Positions 1-5,090 of a stretch of DNA of 5,874 nucleotides are shown one piece after another (position 1 is the stretch's first letter; each line of letters opens with the position of its first letter). The translations under genes were made by a program, and so were the position numbers. The stretch is from Planctomycetaceae bacterium. GTDB lineage: Bacteria; Planctomycetota; Planctomycetia; Pirellulales; Thermoguttaceae. The notes beneath the pieces were generated by a model. That model had not been told where the DNA came from, made no database searches, and worked only from the letters and a program-made list of their open reading frames with translations. The stretch lies in assembly GCA_015062085.1 (NCBI GenBank), contig SUVI01000190.1, positions 1 through 5,874 on the forward strand. Direction: 5' to 3'.

Positions 1-2687
1 TGATCTACCGCGGCAAGAAACTCGTGAACTGGGACACTGCGCTTCAGACGGCCGTGAGCGACGACGAGATCAACAATGAAACACACGACGGCCATTTCTG
101 GTACCTGAAGTACCCGGTCATCGACCCGCAGGAAGGCGATCTGGAGTACGTGACGGTCGCGACGACCCGTCCGGAAACGATGCTCGGCGATACGTGCGTC
201 GCGTGCCATCCGGAACCGCGCAAGCAGCTCGACCTGCTCGAAAACGCGATCCGTGAGGAACTCGCCGCCGCGGAAGCCGCCGGCCGTGACGCGGAAAAAG
301 CGGAACTGGAAGCGAAGCTCGAAACGCTTCTGAAACGCCGTGAAACGCACCTCGCGCTTCTTGAAAAGCTCGCGGAAATGGCAAAAGCCGGCAAAAAACT
401 CATGCTGCCGTTGGCGAACCGCGAGATCCCGCTCGTGACGGACATCTGGGCGAAACCGGAAATGGGGACCGGCTGCGTGAAGATCACGCCGGCACACGAC
501 CCGAACGACTTTGAAGTCGGAAAACGCGCCATGGTGCCGTTCATCAGCATCATGAAGAAAGACGGCACACTGACGGCCGAAGCGAGCGTTTACGCCTGGG
601 ACGGAAGAAAATTTGCCAACGTGACTGCCGAAGAACCAGCACTGAGCCGCACGGTACCAGAAAAATACGTCGGCATGAAGATGCTCGAAGCACGTGAAGT
701 GATCGTCGCGGACCTGGAAGCCGCCGGCATCCTCCTCAAAGTGGAAGATCATCAGCACGAAGTCCCGGTCAGTGACCGCTCCAAAACGGTCATTGAGCCG
801 TTCCTGAACGACCAGTGGTTCGTCCGCATGGCCGATTTGGCGCAGAGCGCGATGGATGCGGTGACGGACGGCCGTGTGCAGATCTTCCCGGAACGCTACG
901 CCAAAACGTACCTTGACTGGCTCTCCGAGAAACGCGACTGGCCGATCGGGCGTCAGCTCTGGTGGGGACACCGGATCCCGATCTGGTACGTGCGCGCCGC
1001 GGACGGTTCCGAAAAAATGCCGACCGAAGACGAACTGAAAACCGCGTTTGCCGACCGTTCCGACGTAAAGTGGGCGTGGGATGAAGAAGGAAAAGAGTGG
1101 TGGATCTGCCTGCAGGACGGCGAGCTGGCGAAAGATGCGCTCCCCGGCTGGGAACTGGTCCAGGATGACGACGTGCTCGACACGTGGTTCAGCTCCGCAC
1201 TTTGGCCCCACTCGACACTTGGCTGGCCGGAACAGACGGAAGAGCTCAAGTACTACTATCCGACGAGCGTTCTGATCACGAGCCGCGACATCATTACGCT
1301 CTGGGTCGCCCGCATGGTCCTGACGGGCCTGCAGAACTGCGGAGAGATCCCGTTCCCGCACGTCTACATTCACCCGAAGATCCTCGACAAGTACGGCGAA
1401 ACGATGTCCAAGTCCAAAGGAAACGGCATCGACCCGCTCGACGTCATTGAGAAGTACGGCGCGGATGCGCTGCGTCTGGGCGTAGCGTGGCTCGCGACCG
1501 ATTCTCAGGACGTCCGTCTTCCCGTCGATTTCGAGTGCCCGCACTGCGGTGAGAGCGTCGAACAGACGAAGGAAAACCGTATCCGTCCGCGCGTAAAGTG
1601 CCCGAAATGCAAGGAATTCTTCTCGACCCAGTGGGCGAAGAAAGAGGAAGATCTGGCTCTGAAACGCGGAACGGTCATCTCCGAGCGTTTTGAGATGGGG
1701 CGCAATTTCTGCAATAAACTGTGGAACGCTTCCCGTTTCGCCATGATGTACCTGATGGAAGACCTTGAAGAAGTTTCCCGTCCGGACTACACGCTGGAAC
1801 CTATTTCCGACGATGAACTTTTCATGGAGGACAAATGGATCCTGAGCCGTCTCTGCACGATGGCGAAAATGTTCACGGAAGGGATCGAAAAATACGATTA
1901 CGCCGCCTGTGTCCGCACGCTTTACGATTTCACGTGGGATGAGTTCTGCAGTAACTATATCGAGATCGCGAAATACCGACTCCAGACGCCGGAACTCAAA
2001 CCGGTCGCCAAGCGAGTCGTCGCGTTTGTTCTGGATGCGCTGCTGAAGCTCTGGCATCCGGTCATTCCGCTCATTACGGAAGAGGTCTGGCAGCTGATGG
2101 CGAAGGTCGCGCCCAAACGCGGTCTGACGGCGGAAGACCTTGCCCGCGAACAGCCGGAAAGCATCATGAACGCTCCGTGGTTCGTCGATACGGCAAACAG
2201 GATCGATCCGACGATCGAAGCGCAGTTCGTCGTTTTCCAGGATGTCCTGAAAGCGGTGCGTGAGATCCGTGCGCGTCAGAACGTACCGGTCAAACAGGAA
2301 GTCAAATTTGCGGTGAAGTGCCCGGCAGAGATCGCGGCACTGATCCTGCCGATGAAACCGTACTTCACGTCCATGGCGCAGGCAGTCCTGACGGAATGCG
2401 GTTCGGACGCAAAAATGCCGGAACTCTCATCCAACGCAACGGGAGCGAACTGGGAACTCGGCGTAGACCTTGAAGGCCTGATCGATGTGGAAGCGGAACT
2501 GAAAAAGAATCGCACACAGCGCGAGAAACTGCTCGGATTCATTGCGGGCAAGGAAAAGAAGCTCTCGAACGAAGCTTTCACGGCCAAAGCCCCGGCGAAG
2601 GTCGTCGATGCAGAGCGTGCGTCTCTGGCGGATCTGAAAGCTCAGCTTGCCGCCGTTGAAGAAGCGATCGCGCGTCTGGAACGTTGA
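1..2687 (+). CDS. valS: Valyl-tRNA synthetase, 5'-truncated by window edge
   Basis: Class I aminoacyl-tRNA synthetase that attaches valine to tRNA-Val in the cytoplasm and hydrolyses mischarged Thr-tRNA. The frame is open from base 3 (IYRGKKLVNWDTALQTAVSD), so the true start and the HIGH motif lie upstream; 894 residues are visible. Seen in order: editing (CP1) domain with TTRPETMLGD (from 162) and GTGCVKITPAHDPNDFEVGKR (from about 465); RDWPIGRQLWWGHRIPIW (from about 936); DVLDTWFSSALWPHSTLGWP; the KMSKS loop as MSKSK (1404-1418); the anticodon-binding domain beginning at GRNFCNKLWNASRF; and a charged C-terminal coiled-coil arm (about 2470-2680). Two insertions stand out: about 50 extra helical residues in CP1 (about 207-398) and a zinc ribbon CPHC...CPKC (1536-1610). 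The gene ends in TGA, followed 21 bp later by an intrinsic terminator. Identity is secure; the insertions are what I remember from planctomycetal ValRS. Confidence 0.97.
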   Translation, partial: IYRGKKLVNWDTALQTAVSDDEINNETHDGHFWYLKYPVIDPQEGDLEYVTVATTRPETMLGDTCVACHPEPRKQLDLLENAIREELAAAEAAGRDAEKAELEAKLETLLKRRETHLALLEKLAEMAKAGKKLMLPLANREIPLVTDIWAKPEMGTGCVKITPAHDPNDFEVGKRAMVPFISIMKKDGTLTAEASVYAWDGRKFANVTAEEPALSRTVPEKYVGMKMLEAREVIVADLEAAGILLKVEDHQHEVPVSDRSKTVIEPFLNDQWFVRMADLAQSAMDAVTDGRVQIFPERYAKTYLDWLSEKRDWPIGRQLWWGHRIPIWYVRAADGSEKMPTEDELKTAFADRSDVKWAWDEEGKEWWICLQDGELAKDALPGWELVQDDDVLDTWFSSALWPHSTLGWPEQTEELKYYYPTSVLITSRDIITLWVARMVLTGLQNCGEIPFPHVYIHPKILDKYGETMSKSKGNGIDPLDVIEKYGADALRLGVAWLATDSQDVRLPVDFECPHCGESVEQTKENRIRPRVKCPKCKEFFSTQWAKKEEDLALKRGTVISERFEMGRNFCNKLWNASRFAMMYLMEDLEEVSRPDYTLEPISDDELFMEDKWILSRLCTMAKMFTEGIEKYDYAACVRTLYDFTWDEFCSNYIEIAKYRLQTPELKPVAKRVVAFVLDALLKLWHPVIPLITEEVWQLMAKVAPKRGLTAEDLAREQPESIMNAPWFVDTANRIDPTIEAQFVVFQDVLKAVREIRARQNVPVKQEVKFAVKCPAEIAALILPMKPYFTSMAQAVLTECGSDAKMPELSSNATGANWELGVDLEGLIDVEAELKKNRTQREKLLGFIAGKEKKLSNEAFTAKAPAKVVDAERASLADLKAQLAAVEEAIARLER

Positions 2688-2708
2688 TCAAAAGTATTTG
2701 AAGACAGG

Positions 2709-2740
2709 AAAAGAGAAGGCTCCGTGCCTTCTCTTTTTTT
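2709..2740 (+). terminator. Intrinsic terminator of valS
   Basis: A perfect 10-bp stem, AAGAGAAGGC (2711-2720) with GCCTTCTCTT (2726-2735), closes a 5-nt loop (TCCGT). It can be extended by two A-T pairs (2709-2710 with 2736-2737) and runs into a T tract ending at 2740. It begins 21 bp after the valS stop codon. This is a classic Rho-independent terminator and should isolate valS from the downstream gene. Confidence 0.92.
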
Positions 2741-3007
2741 ATTTGGTGTCTTTTTACCGAATCCCGCAGCCCAACGATGCGTTTCCCGGTGTACTCGTTT
2801 TTCGACGCACCAGGTTCTTCAGGAATTCCAGCATTTCACTCTATTTTTTCCGATCCAGGAACGGATAGCGAGAAGTTCTCAATTTGACGAAAAATCCGAT
2901 CAGAGAAAATCTAACGACAAAAATTTGCGGAAAACCACATTTACCCAAGTTCCGAAATACCATGTATTGTACCCAGCAAAAACATTTCACCAAAATACAG
3001 AAAACAC
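2741..3007. other. AT-rich non-coding spacer between valS terminator and next promoter
   Basis: Nothing gene-like was found here. Reading frames crossing it have no Shine-Dalgarno, start inside the valS terminator or overlap the promoter, and encode low-complexity, unrecognised peptides. The sequence becomes markedly A-rich from about 2880 to 3007, immediately upstream of the consensus promoter. That part could act as an UP-element-like or curved upstream region (inference). No repeats or transposon ends were seen. Confidence 0.6.
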
Positions 3008-3036
3008 TTGACATTTAAAATTAGTGCGAGTATACT
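3008..3036 (+). promoter_or_regulatory. Consensus sigma70-type promoter
   Basis: TTGACA at 3008-3013 matches the -35 consensus in all six positions. It is followed by exactly 17 bp and then TATACT at 3031-3036, five of six for the -10 element. An A-rich stretch lies upstream. The expected transcription start is near A3043. It would drive a leader of about 298 nt in front of the C26-family gene, or a separate RNA ending near 3245. It is much closer to consensus than anything else in the window. Confidence 0.8.
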
Positions 3037-3042
3037 TTCGGC

Positions 3043-3245
3043 AGATTTGCACTTCTGGGCGGTCTTTAAGGGCCGTTTGAAAGGAAACAGGGTAAGCCTA
3101 TCGCATAGAAAAAATCAGACAGACAAAATTTTCCACCTGATTTCGAGGACTTCATTCCGAGCGTCAAAGCGCAGCAGACAGGACGTCAGCATTAAGCCGC
3201 GGGGACAGAAGAAAAGGACGCGAAAAGTTTGGGGACTTCTTTTTT
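3043..3245 (+). ncRNA. Candidate structured RNA or long 5' leader (no family recognised)
   Basis: This is the ~200 nt between the predicted start site and a T6 tract (3240-3245), with no convincing ORF. Hand folding gives a rod in which the two halves pair: 3052-3057 CTTCTG with 3206-3211 CAGAAG; 3059-3062 GCGG with 3197-3200 CCGC; 3064-3066 CTT with 3194-3196 AAG; 3074-3080 CGTTTGA with 3164-3171 (one bulged G); and 3083-3086 GGAA with 3155-3158 TTCC. The apical part can form AAATCAG/CTGATTT (3113-3119 with 3136-3142). Local alternatives also exist, for example GGGCGGTC with GGCCGTTT around a TTTAAG loop. Size, strong promoter and rod shape recall 6S RNA, but I do not recognise 6S, tmRNA, RNase P, SRP or any riboswitch consensus. 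It may be a free small RNA or a cis-acting leader; no thermodynamic or covariation test was possible. Confidence 0.35.
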
Positions 3246-3271
3246 CAGCCCATCATGGAGGAAGGGCGGAG

Positions 3272-3340
3272 ATGGAAGGGGGGCGAAATCGGGAACCGCT
3301 TTTGTGCGGGCTTGCACGCGTTTATTCAGGAGGAAGTTAA
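3272..3340 (+). CDS. Possible 22-codon leader peptide upstream of the C26-family gene
   Basis: ATG at 3272 opens a short frame beginning MEGGRNREPLLCGLARV and ending at TAA 3338-3340, which directly abuts the ATG of the next gene. A good Shine-Dalgarno, GGAGG (3257-3261), sits 10 nt upstream. The consensus Shine-Dalgarno of the downstream gene lies inside the last codons of this frame. That arrangement is what translational coupling would use. Against it, the region is purine-rich, so SD-like motifs arise easily, the peptide matches nothing I know, and the adjacency could be chance. Treat it as a hypothesis. Confidence 0.22.
   Translation: MEGGRNREPLLCGLARVYSGGS
3328..3333 (+). promoter_or_regulatory. 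Shine-Dalgarno of the C26-family gene
   Basis: AGGAGG lies 7 nt upstream of ATG 3341. It is a full anti-SD match at near-optimal spacing and fixes the start codon. A small hairpin, GTGC (3304-3307) with GCAC (3313-3316), lies just upstream and leaves the site exposed. Confidence 0.85.
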
Positions 3341-4093
3341 ATGCAATTCGGAAAAAAACCGGTCATCGGGATCAATGCAGATTTCTTGGAAGCCAAGGGG
3401 GATAAAGAAGCTTTCAGTTACGTCTGGGCCGGTTACTATGAGTCGATTTTGCGTGCCGGAGGCATTCCGGTCATTCTCCCGCCGATGCAGAACGAAGAAG
3501 ATCTGCGTCAGATTCTGAAAAAGCTGGACGGTATCGTCATGATCGGGGGCGGCGATCTGGATTCCCGCCGTGACGGTTACGTCCTTCATTCTACAGTCCG
3601 TCCGATGCCGGTCCGCCGTGAAGATTTCGACCGGATGCTCATGCGCGTCATTGCGGAACAGAAGATCCCGCTTCTTGCCATTGGGGCTGGAATGCAGCTT
3701 CTGAACGTGACCATGGGCGGTTCCCTGTTTTTCCATATTCCGATCGACCTTCCGAAGGCGATGCCTCACTTCGACCGCCACACGCCGGTCCACCGCCACA
3801 CGCTGAATGTTGTGCCCGGCTCGCTGATGGAAAAAATTTACGGCGATTCCGAGATCCGCGTCTGCTCCCGCCACCACATGGCCGTGAATGAAGTAGCTCC
3901 GGGATTTATCGTCTCCGCGACCTCTCCGGACGGCGTCATCGAAGCGATCGAATCCGAAATCGACGACTGGTTCGCCATTGGCACACAGTTCCACCCGGAA
4001 AGTGCCTGCGCAACAGCTCTTGATCTGCGGATCTTTGAAGAATTCATTGAAGCCATCGGCGGTACGCCGGTCGTCTTCTCGCTCGTGGGCTGA
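3341..4093 (+). CDS. Class I glutamine-amidotransferase-like protein (peptidase C26 / PuuD-like), nucleophile Cys replaced by Gly
   Basis: A complete 250-residue cytoplasmic protein, a normal length for the gamma-glutamyl-GABA hydrolase family. Family landmarks in order: N-terminal strand KPVIGINAD (6-14); YVWAGYYESILRAGGIPVILPP; LDGIVMIGGGDLD (62-74), the usual GGGD turn; the nucleophile-elbow region PLLAIGAGMQLLNVTMGGSLF (110-130); SRHHMAV (HH at 178-179); and GTQFHPES with His218 and Glu220 of the triad. In active members the elbow reads roughly GICRGMQLLNV. Here the Cys position is Gly115 (GGG, 3683-3685) and the following Arg is Ala, while His and Glu remain. Hydrolysis of gamma-glutamyl-GABA by the usual covalent mechanism is therefore unlikely; a binding, scaffolding or altered catalytic role is inferred. 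I recall planctomycetal homologues with a similar Cys-less elbow, so this is probably a subfamily trait and not decay. The gene is preceded by a long leader with a strong promoter and followed by its own terminator, so it is probably monocistronic. Confidence 0.9.
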   Translation: MQFGKKPVIGINADFLEAKGDKEAFSYVWAGYYESILRAGGIPVILPPMQNEEDLRQILKKLDGIVMIGGGDLDSRRDGYVLHSTVRPMPVRREDFDRMLMRVIAEQKIPLLAIGAGMQLLNVTMGGSLFFHIPIDLPKAMPHFDRHTPVHRHTLNVVPGSLMEKIYGDSEIRVCSRHHMAVNEVAPGFIVSATSPDGVIEAIESEIDDWFAIGTQFHPESACATALDLRIFEEFIEAIGGTPVVFSLVG

Positions 4094-4124
4094 TCTGCAA
4101 GTCCCACACCATCAAGAAATTTCC

Positions 4125-4156
4125 AGGCAGCGTGTTTTCCAATACGCTGCCTTTTT
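4125..4156 (+). terminator. Intrinsic terminator of the C26-family gene
   Basis: A 12-bp stem with one G-T wobble: AGGCAGCGTGTT (4125-4136) pairs with AATACGCTGCCT (4141-4152) around a TTCC loop. It continues as a T tract to 4156 and lies 31 bp after the stop codon. On the minus strand the hairpin is followed by only a weak T run, so any stopping of the convergent minus-strand gene here would be inefficient. Confidence 0.88.
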
Positions 4157-4190
4157 CGTGCATGATTTTCCCAAGCGACACATAAGCCAA

Positions 4191-4221
4191 CGGGAAATCC
4201 AAACGGCTGGAAATGTTCCCG
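4191..4221. repeat. Inverted repeat in the convergent spacer
   Basis: CGGGAA (4191-4196) pairs with TTCCCG (4216-4221). Inside it, TCCA (4198-4201) pairs with TGGA (4208-4211) around an AACGGC loop, with a 1x4 internal loop. It has no adjacent T tract on either strand. It starts 47 bp beyond the stop of the minus-strand hypothetical gene and would lie in that gene's 3' untranslated region, where it could stabilise the transcript end. Chance is not excluded. Confidence 0.35.
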
Positions 4222-4267
4222 GCGATATTCCCCGTCCGGCATCTTTTTCAGACGGAGTCTTCTCATC

Positions 4268-4837
4268 CTAAAAGAACCACCAGCGATTTTTTGTTTCTTT
4301 CTCCGGAAGAAGCCGACTCTGAATGGTGATCCCGACCCAGACGACATTTCCCGTTCTGGAATCAAAAAGTGCATACGCAGTCAGTTCACGTTTCATTTGA
4401 GGTGAGGACGGAAGCGGATCAAGCCGGGCACGGCGTAAAAAAAGGGTCTTTCGAGAATCGTGCCGAACAGTTTCCCAACGTGTCTGCGCCGGTTTGGGAA
4501 GCGTCACGTAGCGAAAATTTTCCATTTCATCCCGTGACCAACGCGAGATCTCCCGCACCGCATCAGGAGTCACCGCACGCTGGATGAGCGAGAAATTTTT
4601 ATCCCAGGACTCTTGAAATACCGACTCCTCACGGCGATTCAATTCAACCTGCGCCCTCCATTTCTCACCGATCCGGATCTCGTCCATCTCCGGGATGAAC
4701 TCGATCCGAAGCGCCTTGGAGGAGAGCGGATCTCCCAGGATCCCATCTTCTCCCCAGATAGTCCCCATGAGCACGAGAAGCCCGCACCAAAATCCAACGA
4801 GAGAAAGTACTTTTGCATACCAATGGATCTTCGCCAT
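4268..4837 (-). CDS. Hypothetical secreted or membrane-anchored protein, 189 aa
   Basis: I do not recognise the family. The N terminus is basic (MAKIHWYAK) and followed by a hydrophobic segment at residues 10-28 (VLSLVGFWCGLLVLMGTIW), then EDGILGDP. This is a Sec-type signal peptide or an uncleaved N-terminal anchor. There is no clear AxA cleavage site, and Cys18 is not in a lipobox. The remainder is soluble, charged and mixed alpha/beta. A predicted strand pair near the end, AYALFDSRTGNVVWVGITI, has the 'D-x-x-T-G-x-V-V-W' turn often seen in extracytoplasmic beta proteins. The C terminus is RWWFF. The start is supported by AGGAG (4847-4851 on the complement) 9 nt upstream of the ATG. It is separated from fmt by a terminator, so it should have its own promoter, but I could not find one. 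It reads as a real gene: the frame is intact, it has an SD, and it fits the convergent arrangement. Confidence 0.72.
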   Translation of the reverse strand: MAKIHWYAKVLSLVGFWCGLLVLMGTIWGEDGILGDPLSSKALRIEFIPEMDEIRIGEKWRAQVELNRREESVFQESWDKNFSLIQRAVTPDAVREISRWSRDEMENFRYVTLPKPAQTRWETVRHDSRKTLFLRRARLDPLPSSPQMKRELTAYALFDSRTGNVVWVGITIQSRLLPEKETKNRWWFF

Positions 4838-5045
4838 TCCTCTTCACTCCTGTCTGCGGCCAAAAAAATCAAAGACGTTTTATTTTGGAAGAAAGGCAAG
4901 CTCTCCGAGCGGCAAAACATACACGGAAGAGACGGTTTCATCCTGACGGAATGCGAATGTCGCGCTTCTACGCAAATGCCAGGATTCCGGCTGTACAGCA
5001 TCACAAAAAAACGCAGCAGATACTCCGGCCCCTACTCAAAATACG
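4838..5045. other. Spacer between the fmt terminator and the hypothetical gene
   Basis: About 200 bp with no supported gene on either strand. The open frames here are short, lack Shine-Dalgarno sequences and have unlikely compositions. No good -35/-10 pair was seen on the minus strand, although a promoter for the hypothetical gene is expected here. The only symmetric element is the 10-bp palindrome GCTGTACAGC (4990-4999). Confidence 0.5.
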
Positions 5046-5072
5046 AAAAAAGCCGTCATTTCGACGGCTTTT
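5046..5072 (-). terminator. Intrinsic terminator of fmt
   Basis: Read on the minus strand, AAAAGCCGTC pairs perfectly with GACGGCTTTT (10 bp) around a 5-nt GAAAT loop and ends in six T residues (complement of 5046-5051). It begins 18 bp after the fmt stop. The stem is nearly symmetric, so some activity on the plus strand is possible, but no plus-strand gene ends here. It separates fmt from the following hypothetical gene. Confidence 0.9.
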
Positions 5073-5090
5073 GAGAGGTTTTCGAAACAG

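Noticed and set aside
44..568. Minus-strand open frame of 174 codons inside valS
   Set aside because: It is Ser/Arg/Phe-rich shadow coding opposite a clearly conserved ValRS sequence and has no family resemblance.
2884..2912. TTGACG followed 17-18 bp later by AAATCT as a second promoter
   Set aside because: The -10 element is too far from consensus, and the A-rich context produces such matches by chance.
2724..3011. Plus-strand open frame of 95 codons after valS
   Set aside because: It starts within the valS terminator loop, ends in the -35 element of the next promoter, has no Shine-Dalgarno and no recognisable motif.
3008..3340. 110-codon frame beginning with TTG at 3008
   Set aside because: Its start codon is the -35 hexamer of the promoter, so the frame start cannot be transcribed from it. 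Only its last 22 codons, from ATG 3272 with an SD, deserve consideration.
3255..3518. Plus-strand frame starting at ATG 3255 and overlapping the start of the C26-family gene
   Set aside because: It runs out of frame through about 180 bp of well-conserved coding sequence, and its SD-like GGAGG lies downstream of its own ATG, not upstream.
3326..3994. Long open frame of 222 codons on the minus strand
   Set aside because: It lies entirely antisense to the C26-family gene (with a few bases of its leader), has a His/Asp/Arg-rich composition typical of a codon-bias shadow, and lacks recognisable motifs.
4990..4999. Palindrome GCTGTACAGC, resembling a LexA-type half-site pair
   Set aside because: A LexA box of the CTGT-N8-ACAG type needs a spacer that is absent here, and a single 10-bp palindrome in a spacer is weak evidence for an operator.
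4613..5074. Plus-strand frame of 153 codons across the spacer and the hypothetical gene
   Set aside because: It overlaps the hypothetical gene antisense, runs through the fmt terminator, has no SD and a low-complexity composition. The minus-strand frame has an SD and a signal-like N terminus and is the better choice.
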